NCBI GenBank assembly: GCA_019614645.1
Contig: JABWDB010000068.1
Coordinates: 496,001-560,000, forward strand
Direction: 5' to 3'
DNA length: 64,000 nucleotides
Source of the DNA: Stratiolaelaps scimitus
Lineage: Eukaryota; Arthropoda; Arachnida; Mesostigmata; Laelapidae
Positions within the stretch are counted from its first letter, which is position 1. Each line of letters begins with the position of its first letter. The notes under the pieces are model-generated. The model saw only the letters and a program-made list of their open reading frames with translations, made no database searches and had not been told where the DNA came from. This document shows, one piece after another, positions 10,684 through 23,595 of the stretch. A program made the translations under genes and the position numbers.

Positions 10684-10929
10684 TACAAACTGCGGTTTAT
10701 CAACGGAACTGCATCATACATTGCGTGAGTTCTCGTAAAAAAATAGGTAAAAAGTGTAAATCTCATACTGCAACAGTCAAAGTATATATACATCCACGCA
10801 TATATACATATACGCAAATGCATCGACACATTTCCTCTCTTTTAGTGGCCATCATAGCCACAGAAAACCAACGTTATCAGTAATTTTACATGTTAAACAC
10901 AGTCATCACCACCCCTAACAATTTTCTTA
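10684..10929. other. No recognised gene
   Basis: AT-rich stretch between a Copia relic and a LINE relic, with short TATATACATA-type runs near 10780-10820. Nothing recognisable on either strand. Confidence 0.5.
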
Positions 10930-13121
10930 ACTTCATGGACAAACTTCTTTGCTCAGATGAGGGATCGAATCTCACTGGGCTGAGCAAGCTGATATTTCCA
11001 ACAAGATGAAGTTCATTAGAATAATAAACATATATGGCCCTAGAACAGAGCCTTGCAGCGTGCCGATGTCAACTGTCCTCCAGGTTGATTCCACGTTTCC
11101 AACCTTCACCGTCTGTTGTCTCCCTGCAAGAAGGTATGGACGAGACCAAGAAACAACCAAGCTGCTACAACCAAGATGGTCAAGTATTTGTAGAAAGAAC
11201 GACTGTTGTAGGCAGTTGAAAGCGGCTGACACATCAAGAAAAACTCCCAAGCAAAATTGGTTGTTCTCAATCGAGTCGGTTATCTCCTGTCATAGGTGCG
11301 CTAGCGCCAATTCGGTAGATCTAGCGAAAACCATACTGACAGCGTGAGAAGAAGTTTTTCGGGTTGATATAAGGGTCTAATCTAATAAGAAAAATTTTCT
11401 CCATTGTTTTCGAAAGCAAATCCACCATTGATTTCGGTCGATAATTGATTGCCAAATTACGGTCACCCTTGTTTTTAAACAATGCGATAATCCTAGCTTA
11501 TCTTAGTTTACTTGGGAAGAAGCCTGACCTTATCGAGAAATTGACGATGGGCGTTGAAGGAGGAGCGACCACGGTCGACGCTATCGCAGACAATTTTGTT
11601 GGAATTCCCGTAACACCGACACTCCATGTCGGCCTTAACCTCAGTGGAACCCAGGGTCCTTTCCATTTCAGACACACGAACTCTGCCAATTCAAACGTTT
11701 GTTCCTCAGCATGCCAAACAGACCCCAGTTCAGGCCGAATACCGGGATCAAGATGAAGCGAGGATATCGTCTTAGATCCCACCGTCGCAAACTGGAAGCT
11801 CAATTCATCGGCAACACCGTGAGGAGCAGAAACAGGACCAGAATGGCCCTCCAAGGTTTGCCGGAAGCTCAGCTCTACTCGCATGTCTTCCACACGAGCT
11901 GTTGATGAACTTGCACAATTGACGAGTTTTGCCTTGCAAAGACTTAAACCGAGACTTGTAGAATGAAGCTCGGGCCCGCTTTACCTCGTGCATGCATCTC
12001 TAACGACTGGTGCAATACTCCGCCTTAGATTGGGGGGGAGCCCACTTTTAAGTGCGAACTGTAGAGTTTGTTGACGTTCTGACGTAGACGACGAAGACAG
12101 GCCGAAAACCTGAACCTGCCATGCCCCTGCGGAGAGTTGTGCTCAAACATTGTGAAGCATTCCTCATAAGCCCGGCAAAGTATAGCACTGAACGCTTCAA
12201 ATGCCTTATCTACATCCTCCGCATCAATGACCCTGAGGCAGGACAGGCGGCCTACTTGATCTATAAATTTAGTAATACCATCCTCGTCATGCTTCTTGAC
12301 CATCACGGGGGTGATAAATTCTCTCCGACCAGCGGAGAATCTACCAGTTATAAACACTGCGACCGGGTGGCGATCCGAAAACATTGGAGTGCATTAGACA
12401 ACTGGAGATATGACCATAAAGTCCTCGTAGTGACCAATTGCAATATGGTTAATGCACGTTCCTGATGCTGGCCGTGTCACTTTGTCGATAATATGAGAAA
12501 TGTTTCTGGATGCAAAGAACACTGAGTAGTGCCCATTGCAGGAGTCAGCCAGTAGGTTGACATTTGAATCCCCCATGATAATGCATTGTAAAGTTCGGTC
12601 TTCTCGAAGGATGTCTCCTAGTAGGTCCAGTAAGGCATCTCTGTGGGAGTAGTGACTGGAGTAAAACCCAGTGATGATGCCTTCGAACCCCTGTTTCCTC
12701 ATGTGAACCTATTTTTTTGGACTGATGTGAACCTACACTACATAGACATTACCATCGTCGCTACTTTTGGCCTTCGAGGTTAAGATACCGCAATCTGCGC
12801 GTACATAAATCCCTACACCACCACCCTGTTTGTCTATCTCACAACCCGATCCAACGAAGGTAAAATCGGAGATGCCATACCTACCATAGTCAACCATCTT
12901 TAACAATGTCTCACTCACCACAACCGCGTCCAAACCAGTGCCCTCTCCCTCTAGGAGGTCTGCCAACGTCTCAAGTTGGCCCGGCTTTTTTAATCGTCCT
13001 GTCCCGGCATTGAAGTGAAGATCCGCGAAGTTACTGAAGACATGCGTTCTTGAGCCATCAAAACCTGGAATTTTAAACTCTGGTACCCCACACCACATCT
13101 GACACTTGTTAACATTGCAAC
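10930..13121 (-). pseudogene. LINE ORF2 (endonuclease-RT), degenerate, right part split off by BEL
   Basis: Minus-strand remnant of a Jockey/CR1-like non-LTR retrotransposon. From high to low coordinates: an AP-endonuclease segment at 12733-13121 (VVVSETLL, GGGVGIYVRADCG); a second endonuclease block at 12394-12702 (IIMGDSNVNLLAD); a linker at 12025-12384; and RT blocks at 11498-11893 and 10972-11250 (FLDVSAAFNCL, LQGSVLGPYMFIILMN). Stops and frameshifts separate the blocks. The YADD catalytic motif and the C-terminus are not seen, so the 3' part is truncated near 10930. The 5' end of ORF2 continues on the other side of the BEL element at 20041 and beyond. Confidence 0.8.
13117..13121 (+). 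repeat. Target-site duplication of BEL element (left)
   Basis: The 5 bases GCAAC lie directly before the 5' LTR and recur directly after the 3' LTR at 20041-20045. A 5-bp duplication is typical of BEL/Pao integration. It also proves the two LINE halves were once contiguous. Confidence 0.9.
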
Positions 13122-13480
13122 TGTGACAAACATAGTTGTCATAGATTTCCATTTCAAATTAGGCGGCACTGACAAGACGTCAAAATAAAAGTCGGAATGT
13201 CAATAGACCGGCGGGTGGCGCCATCTAACGGAATACGTTGCCGTGCAGTATAAAAACTAGCGACGTTCATGTCGTCCTCCTTCTTTTCTCTTCTCGTGAG
13301 ATCAGTGAGTTTGCTTTCTCGTGATCCGTGTCCTTTCAACACGGCCCTGCGGGGATTATCACGGTAGCCTATTCCTTTACACGGCCCTCCCGTCGTCTCG
13401 GTCTACTTGACTTCCAACCATACGTACTATCGTGTAGTCATTTAGCTTAGACTGATTCAGATAGGGATGCGTTCGTAACA
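13122..13480 (+). repeat. BEL 5' LTR
   Basis: Begins TGTGACAAAC and ends CGTTCGTAACA, so it has the usual TG...CA ends. It carries a TATAAAA box at 13249-13255, likely driving genomic RNA synthesis. Compared with the 3' LTR it differs by a few substitutions and a 3-base length change in the pyrimidine-rich part near 13280. Confidence 0.92.
13249..13255 (+). promoter_or_regulatory. TATA box in BEL LTR
   Basis: TATAAAA within GCAGTATAAAAACTAG. The same motif is at 19813-19819 in the 3' LTR. Position and sequence fit the promoter of the element; the start site itself is not seen. Confidence 0.7.
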
Positions 13481-13498
13481 TTTGGTGTCAGAAGTTAA
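13481..13498 (+). other. BEL primer-binding region
   Basis: TTTGGTGTCAGAAGTTAA directly follows the 5' LTR, where the minus-strand primer tRNA should anneal. I did not identify the tRNA with certainty. Confidence 0.55.
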
Positions 13499-13687
13499 AG
13501 GAAGCCCGAATTAGGCTCCTGACGTCATTTGGCGTCATTCCCAAGCGGGCAACCCAGCCCGACAAGTCACTTCGTGGGCTAGTCAGCCTACGCTACAAGT
13601 TTACTCCAGCATACATCATCGCTGATCACCATCTCCCGGTCAGGAGATCGAAAACTCAAGTGAGTGTCCCATCCACAAATTCGAAAC

Positions 13688-16600
13688 ATGAACACCACAA
13701 GAGAGAACTACAAAGATTCGGCCGAGCTATCACAGCTAAGAGACAGCCGACAGAGCTTACGAGCCCGGTTCAACTCACAAAACAATGCATTGCGCAACTT
13801 CTCGGGGAGATCTTTCCCTTCGGCGGAGACACTTTCGACGGTCGAAAGCGTTGGGTCCGAGTTGAACCGCATCGCAGAAGAGTTGCAGAAGGTAGACGCC
13901 GAAATCAAAACGAGAGTGGAAAAGGAAAGACCGAAGACACTCTTAAAGGAACTGGAGAAACAACAGACCTTCACCGAGGCAGCACTGCGAGCCAAGCGCC
14001 TCGTCGACCAGTTCAAGATGGAGGCGGAAAGAAACGAACGTACCAGGCAGCTGCCTCCAACAGCGCAGCAATCGCCAGCGGTACCCATAGTTCAAGGTGC
14101 CGGGACATCGCAGCAATCGCCAGCGGTACCCATAGTACAAAGCGCTGGGACAACGCAGCAACAGGAATTTTTCATGATGCAAAAGTTCATGCAAGAATTC
14201 ATGACAACGCAACTACAGCAGCAGCAGGAGATCATGTGCAGCGTGACGAAGCGTTTGGAAGATCTCACCGTGCATCAGCAACAACAACAACAGCAACGGC
14301 TCACACCTCAAGGACAAGTCCAAGCACCAGTCAGCAGTGCGCAACAAGCATCACATCCACACCCAGCGTCGGGCCCATTCCTACATCCATCCGTCAACGA
14401 GTTCGAGACACTGCATCACAACGAAGGGCCAACACACTCGTCCAGCAGACTAACCGCGAGTAGTCTATCTATAGACAAACTCCCTAAATTTGCAGGCGAC
14501 GTGAAGAAATTTAGAGGTTGGTGGCAGCTATTTGAAGTCGCGGTGCATAATAATCCAGGGATGCCCGATATAGAAAAATTCTGGAGGCTAAAACAATCGC
14601 TAGCCGGACCAGCAGCCTCAGAAATAGAGCACTTAGACTTCACTGCGGAACTCTACGAAACTGCGACTCAGACCCTACAAGACCGGTTCGCAGATGTCGC
14701 GACAGCAGAACGGGCTCACATGCAAGTCATCTCAAGGTTGTGCAGCGCGAGAGATCTACATCAACCAGCAAAACTAAGTACCTTCATTAATATGTTGGAC
14801 CAAAACGTAAAAGCATTAGTTGCTCAAGGTGTAGATTATTCAGCACTTTCGTTTGCCATATCCCCAATGGTTCTTAAATGCCTGCCGGATGCAATGAAAC
14901 TAGGATTTGCTTCCTGGAAGCAGACCTTAGTGGACATCAATGGAACTCAGTTAGAGTTCTTAATCGATTATCTGAAACTACGCAGGGATTGGAACAATGA
15001 GTTGGAAATACAGGATAGAAGAGTAGACAGTTTTGAGCGTAGTAGACATAACCAACCGTTGAATATTGCATCAGTAGGTAGGAATAACTTTAATAGGCGT
15101 GCCTCACCTGTTGCAGTAGGTAACCAAAACAGGTTCAAAGAAACACACGCGAGCAGCAAACAGAGCGCAAATAACTACGCTTTCGGTACAGTCACCGCCA
15201 ACGGCGACCTAACGTGTTTATTTTGTGAGCAGACACACAACAGCAAAAATTGCAAACACAACTTATCGCTCGCTCAACGCAAACAAATATTAGCAGAAAA
15301 AAGGGTGTGCTTCAGATGTCTGCAATTCAATCACACTGCAGACAAGGGTAGGAATACCAAGATCAATTGCGAACATTGTCGAGGGAAACACTTCCCGATA
15401 ATGTGTCCCAAACTAAATAACGAATCAGTAAACGTGAACACGTATCAATCACTATGCCAACCTCCGGCACCCAACACACACTCACCAACACCTTGGAACA
15501 ACAGCACAACTACCAGCCAGTTGTTAATGACGGGTTACGCGTGGATTTGTGCAAACAACAATCGCATCCTCTGTCGTATACTACTGGATCCCGGTTCACA
15601 GAGATCATTCGTATCTAATGGTCTTCTGAAGAAGTTAGGGGCCTCTCCACAAGGTTCACGAGCAGTGGTCACCTACACAATCGGAGGGCAAGTCTCCAGA
15701 TCACAGGAATGTGGTTTGTTCCACTTAAAGTTGGGAAGTCAGTTCACTCCGCACGACCACACTGCCTTCATTGGCTTAGGTCTCCCAGAGATCACAAAAG
15801 GCTCTCTGCCCTCGGTCGTGTCCACCCACGGCCTTTTCCCCATAGCTGATCACGTAGATCAATGCACCACTACTAACATAGAGGTTCTCCTGGGCACTGA
15901 TGTCCTACCTCGCATTATGCTGAATAACGTTCGAGTTTTCGACAATATTGTCGCCACTCAGACGAAGCTCGGATGGTTTTTCTATGGCACAGATGAATCA
16001 GTCGTCGAAACCGACACACACTCGATCCTTTGCGTGCTAAACGTTATCGACCTTCCACTCCTTAACAACACAATCGCAGACGACACAAACAACACGGTGT
16101 ACCTAACAACCCTTTCAGTTGACACGGAATCACAGGACACAGTGGCAGATGTCACTACAACAGATAACAGTTCTGCCCAAAACAAAGACGAGTCGTTTGA
16201 GGACTTAAAGTTTCTTTGGGAAGTCGAACAAATCGGTATAGAGGAACCACAAGAAACCTCTGACTCACACCTAAATGCAGAACTGAAGCAATTTTTCAAA
16301 GAGTCAATACGTCAAGAAGCGAACGGTAGATACACAATCTCGTTACCTTTTAAGCCTGATATCTCAGGCCTCGGTAACAATTCTAACGTCGCGCTCTCGC
16401 GTCTCCAATGGCTGATAAAGACAGCAAAGAAAGATGAATCGCTATTAGCAGCGATTGACAACGAAATCGCCAATTCCCTAGCAGCAGGGCACGCTGAACC
16501 AGCGATCCCTAGAAGAGGGGACCAGCCAGCGTATTATCTCCCGATACTGGCGGTTTCTAAGATAGCTGCCACAACGAAAAAATTAAAGGTACGAGTAGTG

Positions 16601-19600
16601 AAGGACGCAGGCGCCCGTAAGAAAAATGAGGCTGCACTAAACGATGTCTTATATCAAGGCCCAAATTTACTCCCAGATATAGTAAAGGTTCTTTTGCATT
16701 TTAGGAAATACGCCATAGCAATAACAGCAGACATAGAAAATGCATTCCATCAATTTAAAATAAACCCCGAACACCGCACATATCTTCGGTTTTTCTGGCC
16801 GCTACACATTTCAAAAAATCCAGATGCTCCTATTAAAGAATTTTGGGCGACAGTATTAGATTTCGGCCTGATCTGTAGCCCTTGGTTGCACTGCGAAGGA
16901 ATAAAGTATCACCTAGACCAGCAACAAAAACTTTATCCCGAATATAAACACTTCATCTCGGAACTCTCAGACACTTTCTATATGGACGACCTAGCGTTTG
17001 GAGCGACATCGGAGGATGAAGCTTTAAATAAATTTAAGCTAGTCACAAAAATATTTAATGCTGGCCATTTTCCCTTAAAAAAATGGGCCACAAACTCAAA
17101 GCGTTTAGGAGAATTGATTATGACTAACACATCGAATGACACTAAAGTTGTAGTGGAAGACGAGATGCACAAATTCTTGGGCGTTAAGTGGAATTTACTT
17201 ACCGACTCTCTCGGCGCTCATTTAGAAAATGCCATACAAACACTGAAACAGAACACACCGTCGAAACGATTACTGCTCAAAGGCATGGCCAGAATTTTCG
17301 ATCCACTTGGTATACTATCACCAATCACAATACGAGCAAAAATGCTACTGCAGATGCTCTGGAAGAAAAAACGTGGTTGGGACGACACATTGTCAGTCAG
17401 CGAGTTAGACGAATTCAAAACAATTCTGAACGCACTACACGAGCACGTAGACACTACCATCGCACGTGCACTAACCATGAACAATAACAAAGATAGCATC
17501 AGAAACGAATTGCACGTATTCTGTGATGCAAGTTTCAATGCATACGGAGTCGTCATATACTTGAGACAAGTAGATGTGAACGGCCAAACATCGGTCAAAT
17601 TCATCTTTGCAAAGGCAAGGGTAGCCCCCCTGAAACACGCATGGACTATTCATCGTCTTGAGCTTCTAGGTGCAATTATCGCAGCTAAAATAACTGCAAA
17701 AATTAAAAATTACTTAAGCGACAAATTCTTAGATTCAATATCATATTGGTGCGATAATTCGGCGGTTTTGGGTTGGATTCGTGACGACCCGCAGAAATGG
17801 AAAGCCTTCGTGGCGAACCGAATTTTGGAAATCCATACACTTTCCGATAAAAACTCTTGGAATTACGTGAGTTCCAAGGATAACCCAGCAGACATTTTGT
17901 CAAGGGGAATAACACCAGTCACTTCCGAACAAAAAAGATTCTGGTTCGCAGGTCCTAATTGGCTAAGTTTCTCGAGCCGACCTGAGACAACGCATGAATT
18001 AAATGCAAAACACACTACAGCATACAACACAGAAGTCAACCGTGAACGAAAAATTCGAACAACATGCACTGCCACACAATACGCATACACAACTTTCTCA
18101 TCACTGTTAGATGAAAATAGGTTCTCAAATTGGTCAAAAGTAGTACGGGTAGTGGCTTTCGTACTTCGATTCATTGATAGGTGCAAAAAAATAAATTCAG
18201 ACCAGACCACTAACAATATTTCCACAGACGAGTTTAATCGGGCAAGCGAGGTTATATTTCACAACATCCAATCCAGGTCATTTCCCCACGAATTAAACGC
18301 GAATTGCTCGAATATACCAAAAACCAGTCCAATTTATCAATATCAACCTTTCATTGATACCAACTCGCAAGTTAAACTCATCCGTTGCCGGTCCCGCTTG
18401 GAGACTTCTAGCGATTTTTCATATAATGAAAAATACCCAATTATATTACCGAGTACGAATTCACTTGTCAAACTGTTATTATCATGGATACACGCGGTTA
18501 AGTGCCTTCACTCAGGCGGATTAAATACTCTTTTACATCAAATCCGTTCAAACTTCCTCATCATTCACGCCAGAAAAGCAGCTCGCTCTACACTAACAAA
18601 TTGTAAAACATGTATTAGATTTCTGGCCAAACCTGCAAAAGAACAAGTACCTCCATTACCAGCCTTCCGTATTGAAAGATCCCCACCATTCTTCTACACT
18701 GGCGTCGATTTCGCTGGGCCAATTTATACGCGTAACGATAATGGCGAAAAATGCAAAAGCCACATTGTACTCTTTTGCTGTGCAACAGTAAGGGCTATTC
18801 ACACTGAACTAGTACCTAATTTATCCACGTACGAATTTTTATTGGCACTGCGTCGCTTTCTCAACCGCCGTCCGATGGTCTCGAGAATAATTTCAGACAA
18901 CGCACTATCCTTCAAACGAGCAGCTACAGAATTAAAACTAATATACAAACACATTAGAAACCCCGAGACACAATCTCTATTAACTAAAAAAACATAACAT
19001 GGGAATTCATAACGGAGAGAGCTCCTCAACATGGCGCTTGGTGGGAACGATTGGTTCAAGTCGTGAAACGCCCACTGCGGAAAATACTGGGTACAAATTG
19101 CCTTCCTTTCCGGGAACTGGTAACTATCCTTACAGACATCGAACTAATGGTCAACACACGTCCACTCACGACAGTGGCAGCTGACGAGTCAGATATACGT
19201 GCTCTTAGTCCTGCGGACCTACTGTACGGATATCGCGCTACAACACCCCTTCCCACAACCTACAAACAACCTTTTCATTTCCCAGATAGCTCCGCTATCA
19301 TATTTTCCAGACGCTGGTTATTACAACAATCAATGCTAGACTCATACTGGAAAAGATTTAAAAAGGAGTACCTAGAATACTCACGTTCGGCACACATTCG
19401 TAGACCAACCGAAAACAGACCACTGAAATCCGGAGATATCTGTATATTACACGACTCAGCCCCCTCAAGAGCGTACTGGCCTCTCGTGCGCGTCATATCG
19501 ACGCACGGGGGGGAGAGATCGGATCTGAGACAAAGATCCTGTATTATACGGTTCCCCTCAGGCCAAACATACAAAAGACCCATTCATCTACTGTACCGCT

Positions 19601-19611
19601 TAGAACAATAA
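13688..19611 (+). CDS. BEL/Pao gag-pol polyprotein (one frame break near the end)
   Basis: Starts at ATG 13688 (MNTTRENY) and is open for about 1,769 codons to 18997. Order by approximate residue: coiled-coil and Gln-rich region with a CAG/CAA tract (to 240), BEL gag domain (260-425), Cys/His knuckles (510-577), aspartic protease LLDPGSQRSF (near 632), RT (DIENAFHQF near 1015, FYMDDLAFG near 1098), RNase H (VFCDASFNAYG near 1277), integrase H..H..C..C zinc region (1602-1643), and integrase core (DFAGPI near 1673, SDNALSFKRA near 1735). In a run of seven A near 18990 the frame shifts by one base, and the last 190 or so residues continue in another frame to 19611. In the knuckle HTADKGRN, the final Cys of the copy at 53190 (HTADKCRN) is Gly. 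Both changes suggest this copy is recently inactivated. Confidence 0.92.
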
Positions 19612-19685
19612 ATTATGAATGTACGTAGAAAAATAAATCAACAACGATGACTTAGATAGAAACGCGAACCCGCGTTTGCGGGGAG

Positions 19686-20040
19686 TGTGACGAATATAGT
19701 CGTCATAGATTTCCATTTCAAATTAGGCGGCACTGACAAGACGTCAAAATAAAAGTCGGAATGTCAATAGACCGGCGGGTGGCGCCATCTAACGGAATAC
19801 GTTGCCGTGCAGTATAAAAACTAGCGACGTTCATGTCGTCCTCCTTTTCTCTTCTCGTAAGATCAGTGAGTTTGCTTTCTCGTGATCCGTGTCCTTTCAA
19901 CACGGCCCTGCGGGGATTATCACGGTAGCCTATTCCTTTACACGGCCCTCCCGTCGTCTCGGTCTACTTGACTTCCAACCATACGTACTATCGTGTAGTC
20001 ATTTAGCTTAGACTGATTCAGATAGGGATGCGTTCGTAAA
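19686..20040 (+). repeat. BEL 3' LTR
   Basis: Begins TGTGACGAAT and ends CGTTCGTAAA, having lost one base of the terminal ACA. A purine run (GCGGGGAG, ending at 19685) lies just upstream as the polypurine tract. It is almost identical to the 5' LTR. Confidence 0.92.
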
Positions 20041-20045
20041 GCAAC
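20041..20045 (+). repeat. Target-site duplication of BEL element (right)
   Basis: GCAAC, identical to 13117-13121. On the minus strand this sequence lies near the start of LINE ORF2. Confidence 0.9.
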
Positions 20046-20757
20046 TCTGACTTAGACCAATGTCAACAAACCTATCCATAATTATTTGGAGATATTTAGT
20101 TTCAACCCCGGACCCATGGAGGATAAGACCGACATTGGAGGTCCCAACGCATTTTCAAGTCCTTTTGGGCATCTGGCGGCTCTCGGAGAGATAGCATTCA
20201 GAAGTCCAAGTATTGGTCTAGCCATGGTGGCAATTTCAGAGTTGTCCTTGATAGTCCCCTTGATCCGACGTTTAGTGAGTGGTTGTTTTCCCGGTATTTT
20301 CTTTTCTTAGCGTTTGTGGTGGCGCCGTAGCACCGGGCAGGTTGACTTCGACATCAGCGCGTTGACAGTCCTGACAACAGTCCTGGATCGTACAACTGCG
20401 GCCTATGACCCCTTGGATGCATCGGCTTAATCTACAGCGGCTGCAACGGGGGACAAAGAGTTTATCAGGCGTTTAGAACTAACAACACAGGCATTGCTGG
20501 CATCAGGATGTTGTACTTTCAACTGCTGCACCAAGCGATTTTCCATTAGAACTTTCGTTCTCTCGATTTCACACGCTCGTATTGGGCAAGAGGCGGAAGA
20601 GGAGGACATATATGACTCCCTGCAGTTTACGCATTTAGGCGCGTTTTTGCAGCTATGCATCAGGCGGCCCGCCTGCCCACATCTTTTGCAGGCCATTTCA
20701 TTACGACACGAGGCTGCTATGTGGCCAAATTTGTGACATTTTATTTACGAAGTAGGT
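20046..20757 (-). pseudogene. LINE ORF1 (gag-like zinc knuckle) and start of ORF2
   Basis: The 5' part of the LINE interrupted by BEL. The minus-strand frame at 20427-20696 contains Cys/His knuckles (CKRCGQAGRLMHSC, then CVNCRESYMSSSSASC), the RNA-binding end of LINE ORF1 proteins. Between here and 20046 lies the ORF1-ORF2 junction; an ATG at about 20076 (minus) opens the frame that continues into the endonuclease at 13121. ORF1 is 5'-truncated at about 20757, where a Copia fragment abuts. Confidence 0.7.
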
Positions 20758-20761
20758 CCCC

Positions 20762-21331
20762 CGGCATATAGAATCACCTTATGTAATCTACAGGCAAGGA
20801 ACGCTTCCGATGGAGGGGTGCTTGTTTTAGGCCATATATTGCCTTGTTTAATCTGCACACTCGGTTGTGTCATGTATATTTCCTCATCTAGATCAGCATG
20901 CAGGAATGCTATCTTCACGTCGAACTGAATTAAGTGAAGTCTCTCAGTGGTATACTTAGTACTGCCCTTATGGTCTCATATCTTGCCACGGGGCTAAATA
21001 ACTGATCGTAGTCAATTCCTTGCTTTTGTGAGTAGCCTTTTATTACTACACGTGCTTTGTAACGCTCCATTTCGTCTTCTGCAGTTTCTTTTACCTTCAT
21101 TATGTCCTCATATGTTTAGGGCTCTCTTTCACTGAAGTCACCCATTACGTTTGCTTCAACATTGTCTGCCTCAAGCATATTTTGAGGTCTAACACTTTTG
21201 CGGTTCCTTAGCGGATACCTGTGTGTTGGTGTCTTTGCACTAGAGCGCTGTTCTGTTTCAACCTTGTAGTCATCGCTGCTTATTTTATTCTCTTCTGTAT
21301 CTGCTGGGATATCATGTTCTGTCTCGTCCAC
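20762..21331 (-). pseudogene. Copia B integrase-RT linker and RT N-terminus
   Basis: Acidic linker with YPLRNRKSVRPQ, then past a stop GYSQKQGIDYDQLFSPVARY, the second conserved RT block. Coding traces fade at 20762, before the FVDD/YVDD motif. Truncated RT. Confidence 0.7.
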
Positions 21332-21372
21332 TAGGTCGTTTTCTGAGTGATTAATGAGTCCGGTTTCACTGT

Positions 21373-22669
21373 CTATATGTGAATTCGCTTGATGAGATGT
21401 TCCTGGTTGATTGCTCTCCTGAGCGTGATTCTTTTTGTGTTCAAGAGGACTGGTTTTTCAAACTTCACATTTTTTGTCCTCACTATTGTTTTAGTGCCTC
21501 GTACCCATATTCGGTATTCTAGTCCGTTGTTGCAAAATCCTACCAGTATTCCCGGAAAGCTTCTCGCGTCGAATATTATAATAGAAACATTTGCTTCCAA
21601 AGGCATGACATTTCCCTAAGTAAGTTTGTCTGACTAGCATTAATTCGTGTGACGTTTTAGTTTGTTGTTTTGGAATTGTTATAGCGTTTAAAACTTTTGC
21701 TGAAAAGTTTATTGCTTCCGCCCACATGTATCTCGGTAGATCTGTATGTATGAGCATTGTACGAGCTAGATTAACTGATGTTCTATTTGTTCTCTCGGCT
21801 ATTCCATTTTGTTGTGGTGTGTGTGGCGTTGAAAAGGTGAAATCCGAGTGAAAACGCACTATGTTGTGACCTGTTTTGTTGTGGACCCATTTTATGTACT
21901 GCTAGATACAATCAGCAACCTCGTCCTTTGTGTTGATGAAATATACCTTCCTATATTTACTGAATTCATCAGTGAGGCACATGAAGTGTTTAGCTCCTCC
22001 AAGTGAGGGCACGGAAGGTGAACACAGGTCGGCATGTATGTGACCTGTGGTCTGAGCCATTGACCACGTTGGTTTGGACTTATATGAGGTGCGTTGCTGT
22101 TTTCCTTGAGTGCACGCATTGCACATGTCTAGGTCATCTTTAAATTTGATGCCTTCGCAATTTAAGACTTCTTTTACTTTTTCTTTTCCTACGTGCGCAA
22201 GAGCCTTTTGTGCTTGTTTTAAGCTTTGCTCTTCGTTCTTTTTATCATATAAGGTTTCACTAACCTGTTTCTGAGTGTTTTGTTCGTGGGCTCAATTATT
22301 CTCATGCTCCACTTGTAGGCTTGCAATATTGCTTTCATTATGGACGTCATTAATGACTGTCATTATATATAGGCCTCTGAGGCGGTCTACGCTGACCTTT
22401 ACCTCTTCTTTCTGAATATGCATAATTGTCGCACTGGCTGATATTTCAAGATCGTCCTCTGTCAGCTGACTTACTGAGATTAGATTCTTTCTCATTTTCG
22501 GAACAAACAGCACTTGTTTAAGTTCCATGTCGATCGCAGTTTCTGGTTGTCGAACCGTCAGACGGACTGTACCCTCACCTATTGCCTTAAGTACATGGGC
22601 ACTCCCCACTCTGACGTCCCGCGTGTTCGGCAGCTTTCGGTACGAAACGAACCATCTTTTGTCATTCAC
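21373..22669 (-). pseudogene. Copia B protease and integrase
   Basis: From high to low: the protease region (ending VLFVPKMRKNLISVSQL, the block after the active Asp), GAG-pre-integrase Cys motif (CNACTQGKQQRTSYKSKP), integrase start (HADLCSPSVPSLGGAKHFMC), and the catalytic Glu region (TPHTPQQNGIAERTNRT). The integrase C-terminal block includes ILVGFCNNGLEYRIWVRGT. The second catalytic Asp lies in a break near 21860-21890. Several frames are needed, so it is inactive. Confidence 0.8.
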
Positions 22670-22748
22670 AATGTGACGACTCGCTCGACTATCAATTATG
22701 AACTCGGTGAGACTTTGGTTCTCATCATCGGTTCCTATGATATATCCC

Positions 22749-23595
22749 TCAGGTTCTGGGGGTTATCACATTAGCCAAGAGTACATCTGTAAAGTTTGTA
22801 TCTGCCTGGTTTGGTCTGCCAGATCCCTTTTTCTTTCCATTCTTACATTGCCAGTCTTTATGTCCTGGGCGTCCGCAGTTAAAACAGATCAGACCACTAA
22901 GATTATTTGCACTTTGTGAATGTCCATGTGTCTGGTAAGAGTTTGATCGCTGCTCTGGGTAGTAGTTACGTCGTTGACGGTTATGCTGCTGTGGCCTTTT
23001 GTAGCTGTTATATTTGCGTTGCTTGTGTCTATTGAGTGACATGTTTGAGAGTAGAGCGGTTGTATCTTCCAGCTCGAACTTTCCTCGTCTAGCCGATTCT
23101 GCACTTATCATGTCTGTTAGGGTGTTTAGTTCGTTTTCTGATTCTGACTTGGTTCCCCAAGCTAACTTGAAGGGTTCCCAATCACGTGGTAGAGAATTGA
23201 CCGGGTGAGCCCTTGCAAAGATCCGATCAATATTCGTCGTCCAGTGTGTACATGAGCTTGTTAAAGTAGCTTAGATTCTCAATTACTGATCGAGAGGGTT
23301 TGTATCTAAAGGACATGAATCGGGTTATGGCTTGATCTTTCAAAACTCCACTGTTCTTTGTGAATCAAGTTTGAAGAGGAGTTAGAGGTTTTGGTGTCTT
23401 GGTGTCAGTGTCAATTTCTGCTGTCGGTTCTTCCAATTCACCAAATGTTACCTCCCAAGCACTGTTCATTTTGTAGAATTATGGGCATTATTGTTTTCCA
23501 CACCAAATAGTTACGTCCATCTTCAGCTAGTGTTACTGAGCTTCCTATGCGCGATGTGTTTCCCTTTGATGTATTGACTTCCTCACTGGTTGCCA
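22749..23595 (-). pseudogene. Copia B gag with zinc knuckle
   Basis: ATG at 23595 (MATSEEVNTS...) opens a frame containing TLAEDGRNYLVWK, the conserved start of Copia gag. Stops and a frameshift occur between about 23470 and 23120. The C-terminal part contains CFNCGRPGHKDWQC (CX2CX4HX4C knuckle), typical of the nucleocapsid end. It is closely related to the gag of element F (34010-34519, with LAEDGRNYLAWK). Confidence 0.75.

Larger units (their letters stand above)
13122..20040 (+). mobile_element. BEL/Pao LTR retrotransposon, nearly complete, nested in a LINE
   Basis: Full-length element of about 6.9 kb: 5' LTR 13122-13480, primer-binding region from 13481, gag-pol, purine-rich GCGGGGAG before the 3' LTR, 3' LTR 19686-20040, and a GCAAC target duplication on both sides. 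The LTRs differ at only a handful of positions (for example CAAACATAGTTG against CGAATATAGTCG near the 5' end). Insertion is therefore fairly recent. It split a minus-strand LINE. A second, 5'- and 3'-truncated family member lies at 51510-53799. Confidence 0.93.
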
